DNA of 9,199 nt from Spirochaetaceae bacterium. GTDB taxonomy: Bacteria > Spirochaetota > Spirochaetia > B11-G9. A program made the translations under genes and the position numbers. Position 1 is the stretch's first letter, and every line of letters starts with the position of its first letter. The stretch lies in the NCBI GenBank assembly GCA_030643345.1, contig DAOWMA010000056.1, positions 1 to 9,199 on the forward strand, given 5' to 3'. Under the pieces are notes generated by a model. The model worked only from the letters and a program-made list of their open reading frames with translations. It made no database searches and was not told where the DNA came from. Positions 1 through 5,857 of this stretch are shown piece after piece.

Positions 1-460
1 AAGCACCGGATGCCACAATATCAGCACTGTAAACTGTAGCATTATCGGGTATCTGAAATTTTCTGTATGAATCGTCAGCAATTTCAAATTCTCCGTTTTT
101 CTCATGTCTCTGACTCGAAATATATGAACTTGAATGCCATTTATATCCGAATGCTTTATGAAGCGCATTTCTCATCTCAAAATTCAGGCCACCTCTAAGT
201 ATATGATACACATTTACCTGTTTTGAACTTATACTACTAAGATGCTCTATATTGTTAAGTCCTTTCAGAGCATTTGTAACTCCGTTCTTCATAAGATTTG
301 TAAAATCCGAGTTTACAATTTCCGGAAAATTAAGCATATTTCGTGTATCACTGGTAGAAACAATATATCTTTTCAGAACAGAACTATCTGTATCACTTTC
401 TATAGAATATAATGAAATTGCCTCATCTTTAAACCGACGTTTAAGAAAATCACCTTCCAT
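1..460 (-). CDS. Phosphoribosyltransferase-like protein, 5' part only (runs off left edge)
   Basis: This open frame starts with ATG at 460 and is still open at base 1, giving about 153 N-terminal residues. AAGGAG lies at 466-471, five bases before the ATG. Seen in the sequence: an ILRGGLNF segment near residues 87-94, then a region of about 50 residues with SSQRHEK, then YRKFQIP and ADIVASGA at the truncated end. The order fits the uracil-phosphoribosyltransferase fold, in which an RAGL loop is followed by a nucleotide loop and then by a hydrophobic strand leading into a D-x-x-x-(A/S)-(S/T)-G-(A/G) PRPP-binding loop. ADIVASGA would be that PRPP loop. The N-terminal 80 residues are not recognised. 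A uracil substrate is not established; it could be an uncharacterised PRTase paralogue. It is transcribed away from, and separately from, the phosphate operon to its right. Confidence is high that this is a gene and moderate on the family. Confidence 0.55.
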   Translation of the reverse strand, partial: MEGDFLKRRFKDEAISLYSIESDTDSSVLKRYIVSTSDTRNMLNFPEIVNSDFTNLMKNGVTNALKGLNNIEHLSSISSKQVNVYHILRGGLNFEMRNALHKAFGYKWHSSSYISSQRHEKNGEFEIADDSYRKFQIPDNATVYSADIVASGA

Positions 461-482
461 AACTGCTCCTTATAAAAACTGT

Positions 483-511
483 ATTATACTATGTTATTCA
501 TAAAATTACAA
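483..511 (-). promoter_or_regulatory. sigma70-type promoter of the phosphoribosyltransferase-like gene
   Basis: On the minus strand a perfect -10 box TATAAT (488 to 483) is preceded by TTGTAA (511 to 506) with a 17-bp spacer. The predicted start near 476 leaves a leader of about 15 bases that contains the AAGGAG ribosome site. Spacing and position are both right for a housekeeping promoter. Confidence 0.7.
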
Positions 512-539
512 AACTAACATAGAAAAAGAAGTATTTAAG

Positions 540-595
540 CTGAAGACTATTAGGCTGTTAGGAAAACCCTAATAGCCTTCAGTCTAACAGCCTTC
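540..595 (-). terminator. Probable transcription terminator of the phosphate operon, with competing hairpins
   Basis: The region lies directly after the PiT permease stop codon. On the minus strand GAAGGCTGTTAG (595-584) and GAAGGCTATTAG (580-569) form a near-tandem repeat, followed by their complements CTAACAGCC and CTAATAGTCTTCAG. The longest stem pairs 569-582 with 540-553 (14 pairs, one of them G-U in the minus transcript; a further G-C pair at 554/568). Other pairings are 584-593 with 552-561 (10 perfect), and 568-578 with 552-562 (11 pairs, one mismatch, loop of 5). A U-rich tract follows only about 10 bases after the long stem (529-521), so this is not a textbook intrinsic terminator. 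Confidence 0.55.
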
Positions 596-1645
596 TTAGC
601 TAAATACCGGCTGCATAAAGAGATTCTGCATAATAAACAGAAAAATAAATGATAAAATACCGGCAGCAATTGGAGTTGCAATCCATCCTGTTCCTATTCT
701 GCCTATGACCTTAAAATCAATATTCTTACCTGATTTCGCGAGACCAATTCCAAGAACTGCTCCAACAACAGCCTGTGAACTTGAAACTGGTACCAGGGGC
801 CATCCCGGAAGGTTATGGCTGGAAAGCCAAACCTGAAGCTCTGATGAAGCAAATAGAAACAAAACAAGAGAACTTGCTAAAACAACTATAAATGCAGCAA
901 CTGGTGAAAGCTTGAATATAGAATTCCCAACAGTCATCATTACCCTTTTTGAATAGGTAAATATTCCGACAGCTATAGCAACTCCTCCCAGCAGAAATAG
1001 AAGCTGTACACTGGAAAGAGAAAAAAGACCAGCAATAGTTACATCGGGAAAAGGTGATACAGAAATAAATACTCCCATAACATTTGCAATATTATTGGCA
1101 CCAAGGCTGTAAGCTCCAAATGCACCTACCAGAAGGAGAGCAACGCGTGTATAGGAATCCTGGCGGATAATGCTCATCCTTGAAAATTTAAGAAGATATT
1201 TCACCAGAAAAAACAGGCTGAAAGAAAATATGCCTGCAAGTACCGGGCAAACAACCCAGGTTGTAACGATCTTGGTTAAAGCTGTGGCGTCAGTTGCTCT
1301 GCCTGCAAACATATTCCATCCTATGATGGCACCAACAACCGCCTGGGATGTAGACACAGGAAGTTTCATCCTGGTCATCCAGAACACAGTAAATGCAGCT
1401 GCAAAGGCTACTGTAAAAGAACCTGCCATTGCATCTACGGTACCCAGCTTGCCAAGGGTATGGGAAGCACCTGCTCCGCTTAACACTGCACCTATGATAA
1501 CAAATACAGATCCAACTATGGCGGCTGTTCTAAAACGCAGCATCTTTGTACCTACGGCAGTACCAAATATGTTTGCAGCATCGTTAGCTCCCAGGGACCA
1601 GCCAAGGAAAAGCCCGCTTGAAAGAAAAATTAATATCAAAGACAT
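596..1645 (-). CDS. pit: PiT-family inorganic phosphate permease
   Basis: This 349-residue integral membrane protein belongs to the PiT/PHO4 family, which imports phosphate (often as a metal-phosphate complex) by cation symport. The family's internal duplication is plain. GANDAAN (residues 19-25) in the first half matches GANNIAN (182-188) in the second. PVSTSQAVVGA (96-106) matches PVSSSQAVVGA (286-296). About ten hydrophobic segments cover nearly the whole length, with a short charged loop around 154-166 between the halves. This is the compact form of the family, shorter than the roughly 500 residues of E. coli PitA. The ATG at 1645 is preceded by GGAG at 1652-1655. The gene begins 23 bases after the stop of the DUF47 gene, so the two are cotranscribed. 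The transporter type is nearly certain; phosphate rather than sulfate is inferred from the family and the DUF47 partner. Confidence 0.93.
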   Translation of the reverse strand: MSLILIFLSSGLFLGWSLGANDAANIFGTAVGTKMLRFRTAAIVGSVFVIIGAVLSGAGASHTLGKLGTVDAMAGSFTVAFAAAFTVFWMTRMKLPVSTSQAVVGAIIGWNMFAGRATDATALTKIVTTWVVCPVLAGIFSFSLFFLVKYLLKFSRMSIIRQDSYTRVALLLVGAFGAYSLGANNIANVMGVFISVSPFPDVTIAGLFSLSSVQLLFLLGGVAIAVGIFTYSKRVMMTVGNSIFKLSPVAAFIVVLASSLVLFLFASSELQVWLSSHNLPGWPLVPVSSSQAVVGAVLGIGLAKSGKNIDFKVIGRIGTGWIATPIAAGILSFIFLFIMQNLFMQPVFS

Positions 1646-1668
1646 CTTTTACTCCAGTTCAATTAAGG

Positions 1669-2322
1669 CTATATGCTGCGTTTTATAGTTGCCACTGATA
1701 ATCGTTCACACACATCCTGACTATCATCTGACAATTTTCCTATAAGCTCTACGAATTTACTTAAATGCATTTTCTCAGCAAGATCTGAGACTATCTCATC
1801 TGAACCAAAGAGTTTTCTTTTAATACGATTCTCTACTTTATCAGCCTCATGTTCGTAGAAGTAAGTCTTATTTATATAATCATTGATCATATCACTGTTT
1901 TTTATATACCCTCTTCCGGCCATTACAGTAAAATCTGCTGCTTTGCAGGATGCTTCAACAAGATCCATTATATCTTTATTGAGAACCTTTGGGAACTTGG
2001 GTTTCTGTATTTCAAACTGTATAAGAACTTCTTCTGCTCTATCGATTACATTATCAATGTTCTCCAGAAGACTAAGCATATCACCTCTGGATTCAGGAAT
2101 AAGCATCTTTGTGTAGAGTTTATACCTTATCTGCCTTCGCAGCTCATCTACAGCTGACTCAAGTATTTTTACTTCCTGCATTCTTTTTAAAAAAATATCA
2201 TTTTCATCATTAAGATAGTTTTTTACTGCTTCTGAAAACATCATAACGGAATTGGATATACTATCAAGTAAAGTTTCGATATCCCCTTCAATTTGAGATG
2301 TTTGACTAAAAAGTAGACTCAT
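1669..2322 (-). CDS. DUF47 / PhoU-like phosphate transport accessory protein
   Basis: This 217-residue, highly charged, mostly helical cytoplasmic protein has no signal peptide or membrane segment. The length and the opening MSLLFSQTSQIEGDIETLLD fit the DUF47 family (TIGR00153 type), a relative of PhoU. PhoU-style metal-binding E/D-x-x-x-D motifs are visible: ESAVD at 55-59, EHEAD at 157-161 and DDSQD at 199-203. Further acidic pairs occur around 87-98. DUF47 genes are typically found beside PiT permease genes and are thought to modulate the transporter; that is the arrangement here, with pit 23 bases downstream on the same strand. The ATG at 2322 follows AGGAG about six bases upstream. The upstream 2323-2494 stretch is very AT-rich. 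A TAGAAT -10-like box (2361 to 2356) is present but no convincing -35, and no PHO box was recognised. Confidence 0.88.
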   Translation of the reverse strand: MSLLFSQTSQIEGDIETLLDSISNSVMMFSEAVKNYLNDENDIFLKRMQEVKILESAVDELRRQIRYKLYTKMLIPESRGDMLSLLENIDNVIDRAEEVLIQFEIQKPKFPKVLNKDIMDLVEASCKAADFTVMAGRGYIKNSDMINDYINKTYFYEHEADKVENRIKRKLFGSDEIVSDLAEKMHLSKFVELIGKLSDDSQDVCERLSVATIKRSI

Positions 2323-2494
2323 TTATTTCTCCTATACATAACTGCAATTCCGTCTATTCTATTGCAAAAAATTATTTTAATAAAGTTATTAATTGAATAT
2401 TTATTTAAAAACAGCAAAACATGGATGTTTATTAGTATTTTTTTCTTTACTATAAAAACAGGATTCATTGCTACAATTTTTACACAAATTATTA

Positions 2495-2534
2495 ATATAA
2501 AAAATGGTTGTCTGTTTTTTCCAGACAGCCATAA
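2495..2534 (-). terminator. Rho-independent terminator after tctA, possibly bidirectional
   Basis: An 11-bp stem pairs 2504-2514 with 2522-2532 around a 7-base loop, 11 bases after the tctA stop. On the minus strand the stem has one C-A mismatch and is followed by a run of Ts (complement of the A-rich 2495-2503). On the plus strand the same position is a G-U pair and the stem is followed by a T tract at 2535-2542, so it could work in either direction. All flanking genes read leftward, so the minus-strand use is the relevant one. Confidence 0.75.
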
Positions 2535-2543
2535 TTTTTTTTA

Positions 2544-4049
2544 CTAATTATCTGAATATATCAGATCAGTTTTTTTCTTTTTTATGTTTCTCTTTACCAT
2601 ATTGATGAAAGGAGGAGCGAGGAGACCAAGAATAAGTACCCATAGAATCCAGTCAATTGGTTCATTGAAAAAGATTATTCCTGATCCGTCTGATATTGTA
2701 AGTGCCTGGGCAAAACCATTTTCTGCAATTGGTCCGAGGATCATTCCCAGAACTACTGCGCTTGTCGAGAAACCTGTTTTACTGAGAACAAGACCAATGA
2801 GTGCAAAGACAAGCATCAGCCAAATATCAAAAACACTGTTGTTCATGGCATAAGCCCCTACAATTGCAAACATGGATACGGCAGGTATAAGGATTCCCGT
2901 GGGAGTAAGGGAAATTCTTGAAAAATACGGTGCAAAGAATGTTCCTATTGCCAGAAAAATTATATTTGCCAAAAACAGAGAAAGGATGAACCCGTATGTG
3001 ATATTTGCATGATAGGTAAAAAGCTCAGGACCTGGAATAAGTCCGTGAATCATAAGTCCACCTAGTAATGCGGCTGCAACACTATTACCTGGAATACCAA
3101 GTGTAAGAAGCGGGATAAGACTGCCGCCTACACATCCGTTATTACCTGCCTCAGCAGCAGCAACACCTTCCGGATTGCCTTTCCCAAATCTTTCCTTAAA
3201 TTTAGACATCTGTTTTGCAAAATTGTAGGAAACAAATGCAGCAATTGTAGCACCTTCTCCGGGAAGAACACCTACAACAGTACCTGATAATGTTCCTACA
3301 CCGATAAATTTCCACATACCTTTCGGCATTTTTTCATGTTTAATCGATTTAAGATCAACCTTTTCGGATACAATTCTGTTAAACCCTGTAAGTTCAAGCA
3401 TCTGGGTTATGGAGAACATTCCAATAAGAGCAGGCATAAATGAGACACCTTCGTAAAGATCCGGGATTCCCATTGTGTATCTAAGCTGGCCTGAAATAAT
3501 ATCTGTACCCACTACTGCAATTACAAGACCAAAGACTCCGGAAATCAATCCTTTAATAACATCATCTTCTGCCAGAGAAACAATTCCTGCAAGACCCATT
3601 ATAGCAAGTAGAAAATATTCTGCAGGTCCAAACTTGAGGGAAACTGCTGCAAGGGGCTGCGCAACAAGCAGTAGAAGAAAGGCTGAAAATATGCCTCCTG
3701 TAAAACTTGCAACAACAGAGACCTTTAAAGCCATTCCTCCATGCCCCTGCTGGGAAAGGGGATATCCGTCCAAAGCAGTAGCAGCTGCAGCTGGTGTTCC
3801 GGGTGTGCGAAGAAGAATAGCAGGAATTGATCCTCCATACATTGCTCCGCAGTACACTCCACCCATAAGAATAAGTCCTGTTACAGGAGAAAGTGAAAAA
3901 GTAACAGGTATTAATAATGCAACAGCCATTGTTGCTGTCAATCCCGGGATTCCCCCTACAACAATACCTGAAAGAGTACCCAGAAAAACTGCCAGCAGAT
4001 TTTTAAACTTAAATAGTGTTATTAAAACACTGATTATATCTAATTCCAT
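2544..4049 (-). CDS. tctA: Tripartite tricarboxylate transporter, large membrane subunit TctA
   Basis: This 501-residue membrane protein is the translocating subunit of a TTT system, which uses a periplasmic binding protein and an ion gradient rather than ATP. Family hallmarks are visible: GTLSGIVVGGIPGLTAT near residues 24-40, YCGAMYGGSIPAILLRTPGTP at 66-86, ALDGYPL at 92-98, LPGEGATIAAFVSY at 262-275, and AEAGNNGCVGGSLIPLLTLGIPG at 299-321. The first and fourth are an internal repeat (GTLSGxVVGxxPGxxAT at 24 and again at 252), as expected for the family's duplicated architecture. About a dozen hydrophobic segments end in a lysine-rich tail (487-493). The length is normal. It is the last gene of tctCBA, starting 15 bases after the tctB stop with a weak AGGAA ribosome site, so translation probably depends on the polycistronic message. 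The carboxylate substrate cannot be read from this subunit. Confidence 0.95.
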   Translation of the reverse strand: MELDIISVLITLFKFKNLLAVFLGTLSGIVVGGIPGLTATMAVALLIPVTFSLSPVTGLILMGGVYCGAMYGGSIPAILLRTPGTPAAAATALDGYPLSQQGHGGMALKVSVVASFTGGIFSAFLLLLVAQPLAAVSLKFGPAEYFLLAIMGLAGIVSLAEDDVIKGLISGVFGLVIAVVGTDIISGQLRYTMGIPDLYEGVSFMPALIGMFSITQMLELTGFNRIVSEKVDLKSIKHEKMPKGMWKFIGVGTLSGTVVGVLPGEGATIAAFVSYNFAKQMSKFKERFGKGNPEGVAAAEAGNNGCVGGSLIPLLTLGIPGNSVAAALLGGLMIHGLIPGPELFTYHANITYGFILSLFLANIIFLAIGTFFAPYFSRISLTPTGILIPAVSMFAIVGAYAMNNSVFDIWLMLVFALIGLVLSKTGFSTSAVVLGMILGPIAENGFAQALTISDGSGIIFFNEPIDWILWVLILGLLAPPFINMVKRNIKKKKTDLIYSDN

Positions 4050-4064
4050 AATATTTATTCCTAA

Positions 4065-4511
4065 TTATCCAAAAATTATCCCCTTAGGGAGAGGCACCTG
4101 CAAAATGGTTACAAATAGTACCTGTAAAAACAGGAGAAGACCTCCCGAAGAAAGAACAATTACCTTAATCTCCCTATGTCCCATTAAGTACATTGTTAAT
4201 GGAAGAAATAAAGCAGTTGAAATTATGAAACCGAAAAAAGAGATAAGTAATCCATATATCACAAGTAATATAATAAGAGTGAAAAAGCGTTTCTTGTCCC
4301 GGTAAAATTCAACAGTTGTATTATCGTTCTTTTTAAAATTTATAAAAATCTGAATTGCTGATAGGAGCCCAAGACTTAATGCCAAAAATCTTACATATTC
4401 TCCAGTGCTGTTCTGACTTATTTCTGCATAATTAGCAGTACTACGGTGAAGTAGTACTGCCAGAATAACACAGAAAATAAGTATAATATAATCTGTCATT
4501 TTTCTTGTCAT
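4065..4511 (-). CDS. tctB: Tripartite tricarboxylate transporter, small membrane subunit TctB
   Basis: This 148-residue hydrophobic protein has predicted membrane segments near residues 7-22, 40-57, 76-93, 94-110 and 116-138. The size and topology fit the poorly conserved TctB subunit. The C-terminal LQVPLPKGIIFG resembles the usual LxVPLPxG ending of the family. Its place between tctC and tctA, 16 bases after the tctC stop, makes the assignment safe even though the sequence has few family-specific motifs. The ATG at 4511 follows AGGAAA about six bases upstream. A second Met at residue 5 is a less likely start. Its exact role in transport is unknown for most members; it is needed alongside TctA in the characterised citrate system. 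Confidence 0.9.
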   Translation of the reverse strand: MTRKMTDYIILIFCVILAVLLHRSTANYAEISQNSTGEYVRFLALSLGLLSAIQIFINFKKNDNTTVEFYRDKKRFFTLIILLVIYGLLISFFGFIISTALFLPLTMYLMGHREIKVIVLSSGGLLLFLQVLFVTILQVPLPKGIIFG

Positions 4512-4527
4512 TATAATTTCCTGTTAT

Positions 4528-5481
4528 TTACCAGGGGTTTACATCGTAAACTTCCTGAGTTTGTGCCTGAAGTTTTGTTAAATAGTCTCTGTATTCATTA
4601 CCAGGCATTGGAGCAGCGACAATAAGCATTTTTTCCATTGCATCCTGGAAATCCTTATCTGCAAGGACCTTTGCTAAAAGACTGTCAAGGGCACTTTTAA
4701 TTTCCGGTGCTACGTCTGCCTGAAAAACCATTCCTCTGGTGGCAGTCATATAGAGAGCATAGCCCTGTTCTTTCGATGTAGGTATAGAATTTTCAATTCC
4801 TGATCTTTCTTCTGTACAAATTGTAATTATTTTTGCTTTGCCATTTCTGTGGTTTGCCAGCATCTGAGAAAGATTCATAAATGCAACATCAACATGGGCA
4901 CCCAATATTGCTGTTTTCTGTTCTGTTGAACCTGCTGTAGGCATAAGACTAAATTCCACACCGGCAATTTTTTCAAAGTCCTTGGCTGCAAGAAAGTCAT
5001 CACTTCCAATTCCATTTACTGCCGCAACAAGTTTACTTTCCTTTGCTGCTTTTTTTAGATCATCAAGATTATTAATCTTACTATCTGCTGGTACTACTAC
5101 AATACCGGGATCTTCAACAATGTTACCCACAATATGAAAACTATCCAGATCGTAGTGTGCTCTTCCTGATACAACATGCGCTACAAGCTGGGGTGTAAAT
5201 ACCATACCAATTGTATAACCGTCTGCTTTTGCTCTTGCAATTTCATCGAATCCCTTAAGACCGCCGGAACCACCTTTATTGACAACTATAAAATTAGCGT
5301 CTTCCCAATATTTTTGTGCAACCAGGGCAAACTGTCTTGCAGTTCCATCAGTTGATCCTCCTGCTTTGGAAGGTACGATAATGCTGATTGTTTCAGAAGG
5401 ATAAGTTTCTGCTTTACCTTCTGCTACGACTGGTAAAATCATCACTGTAATTAGAACCAGTAGAATAATAGTCTTTTTCAT
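4528..5481 (-). CDS. tctC: Tripartite tricarboxylate transporter periplasmic binding protein TctC
   Basis: This is the extracytoplasmic solute receptor of the TTT system, 317 residues from the chosen start. MKKTIILLVLITVMILPVVA (1-20) is a signal peptide, with cleavage likely after VVA. No lipobox cysteine is seen, so the protein should be soluble in the periplasm. The ligand-binding loop IIVPSKAGGSTDGTARQ (34-50) matches the TctC/Bug pattern of a P-x-x-x-G-G-x-x-D loop. GIGSDDFLA (157-165), with PTAGSTEQKTAILGAHVDVAF (181-201), is the second conserved face. The frame is open upstream to an ATG at 5565. The start at 5481 is preferred because AGAGGAGAA (5494-5486) precedes it, because a signal peptide begins exactly there, and because the sigma54 promoter lies inside the longer alternative. 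It is the first gene of tctCBA. The substrate (citrate, another carboxylate or something else) is not determined. Confidence 0.94.
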   Translation of the reverse strand: MKKTIILLVLITVMILPVVAEGKAETYPSETISIIVPSKAGGSTDGTARQFALVAQKYWEDANFIVVNKGGSGGLKGFDEIARAKADGYTIGMVFTPQLVAHVVSGRAHYDLDSFHIVGNIVEDPGIVVVPADSKINNLDDLKKAAKESKLVAAVNGIGSDDFLAAKDFEKIAGVEFSLMPTAGSTEQKTAILGAHVDVAFMNLSQMLANHRNGKAKIITICTEERSGIENSIPTSKEQGYALYMTATRGMVFQADVAPEIKSALDSLLAKVLADKDFQDAMEKMLIVAAPMPGNEYRDYLTKLQAQTQEVYDVNPW

Positions 5482-5485
5482 TAAA

Positions 5486-5494
5486 TTCTCCTCT
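5486..5494 (-). promoter_or_regulatory. Ribosome binding site that fixes the tctC start
   Basis: AGAGGAGAA on the minus strand sits four bases before the ATG at 5481, with the AGGAG core at 5492-5488. It is the strongest Shine-Dalgarno sequence in the window and rules in favour of the shorter tctC start over the ATG at 5565. Confidence 0.85.
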
Positions 5495-5524
5495 TTCGTA
5501 AGATTTGTTTTGTTTAATATGTAA

Positions 5525-5541
5525 AGCAAAAAGAGTGCCAA
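5525..5541 (-). promoter_or_regulatory. sigma54 (RpoN) -24/-12 promoter of tctCBA
   Basis: On the minus strand TGGCAC (5540-5535), five bases, then TTGC (5529-5526) and TTT. This is an exact match to the sigma54 consensus TGGCAC-N5-TTGC, with the invariant GG and GC correctly spaced. Transcription would start near 5514, giving a 33-base leader that contains the strong tctC ribosome site. The gene upstream encodes a sigma54-activating regulator, which supports the call independently. Confidence 0.88.
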
Positions 5542-5591
5542 CTTCTGTTTGTTTAAAATAATCATCTAAAATCGACTGAATAAGTCTTTTA

Positions 5592-5755
5592 GGGACTTTT
5601 GCGATGTGGCATATTTTTACGATTGCCTGGTCGGAAGCAAGCTTCCTGCTCGGCTATGCGTCCGAAGCATGGCTATTTTGCGCCAGGTAGTAGCCCTATA
5701 TTAGATAAGAGCTATTTATTAAATACAAAATGTGGGACAGCGCAAAAAGCTTTCT
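5592..5755. repeat. GC-rich self-complementary segment in the tctC control region
   Basis: The 5621-5690 stretch is 57% GC, in clear contrast to the AT-rich DNA on both sides. It contains the perfect inverted repeat GGAAGC-AA-GCTTCC (5633-5646), a closing pair CCTGG (5626-5630) with CCAGG (5683-5687), GGCTA (5671-5675) with TAGCC (5691-5695), and TCGGAAGC (5631-5638) complementary to GCGTCCGA at 5658-5665 with one mismatch. Outer pieces CTTTTGCG (near 5596-5603) and CGCAAAAAG (5741-5749) are also nearly complementary. No protein is credible here and no transposase is present. It may be a dispersed intergenic repeat or a structured spacer; only its structure is certain. Confidence 0.45.
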
Positions 5756-5799
5756 TAGGTATGCAAAGCAGAATTAAATTACAATCAGGAAAGATATTG

Positions 5800-5815
5800 T
5801 GTGCTGTTTGACCCA
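5800..5815. promoter_or_regulatory. Candidate enhancer site 1 for the NtrC-type regulator (degenerate)
   Basis: TGTGCT-gttt-GACCCA shares its first ten bases, and 13 of 16 overall, with the perfect palindrome exactly 30 bp away. A longer 12-base identity (TGTGTGCTGTTT) covers both copies at 5798-5809 and 5828-5839. The 30-bp spacing is close to three helical turns, placing both on one DNA face. The centre lies about 290 bases upstream of the predicted tctC transcription start. Confidence 0.45.
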
Positions 5816-5824
5816 TAACCTGGA

Positions 5825-5848
5825 AAATGTGTGCTGTTTAGCACATTT
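5825..5848. promoter_or_regulatory. Candidate enhancer site 2 (palindrome); alternatively a weak terminator
   Basis: TGTGCT-gttt-AGCACA (5830-5845) is a perfect 6+6 palindrome with a 4-base centre, the geometry expected for a Fis-type HTH dimer of an NtrC-family activator. It lies about 320 bases upstream of the tctC start point and just after the regulator's stop codon. The wider sequence can fold on the minus strand as AAATG + TGCT / AGCA + CATTT with a 2-base bulge, followed by only four Ts, so it could also be a weak terminator for the two-component operon. Both roles could coexist. Confidence 0.5.
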
Positions 5849-5857
5849 GTATAGTTG

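Noticed and set aside
1170..1688. 172-codon plus-strand open frame antisense to the PiT permease
   Set aside because: It overlaps the conserved GANDAAN half of the permease on the other strand and has no recognisable domain or ribosome site.
2323..2494. PHO box or strong promoter upstream of the DUF47-pit operon
   Set aside because: The region is too AT-rich to single out a site; a TAGAAT-like -10 at 2361-2356 lacks a credible -35, and no CTTACAT-like or CTGTCAT-like repeats were seen.
3475..4305. 276-codon plus-strand open frame antisense to tctA/tctB
   Set aside because: The opposite strand encodes strongly conserved TctA and TctB; the antisense translation is low-complexity, Pro/Ile/Thr-rich and has no domain. 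It is a shadow frame.
2544..5481. Naming the TTT system as a citrate transporter
   Set aside because: TTT systems carry many different ligands and the TctC binding loop alone does not identify the substrate; no citrate metabolism gene lies in the window.
5482..5565. Longer tctC start at ATG 5565
   Set aside because: It would put 28 extra residues before a clear signal peptide, lacks a ribosome site, and would place the sigma54 promoter inside the coding region.
5672..5687. Second minus-strand sigma54-like box TGGCGC-AAAAT-AGCC
   Set aside because: The GC element is one base too close to GG and the -12 half is poor; it lies inside the inverted-repeat segment. The exact match at 5526-5540 is far better.
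5592..5690. Possible tRNA or other structured RNA gene in the GC-rich segment
   Set aside because: The hairpins do not fit a cloverleaf, there is no T-loop GTTCGANTC motif, and no matching acceptor stem.
5599..5811. 70-codon plus-strand open frame in the tctC control region
   Set aside because: It is produced by the GC-rich inverted-repeat segment, which keeps other frames open too. There is no ribosome site and the translation is basic with no domain.
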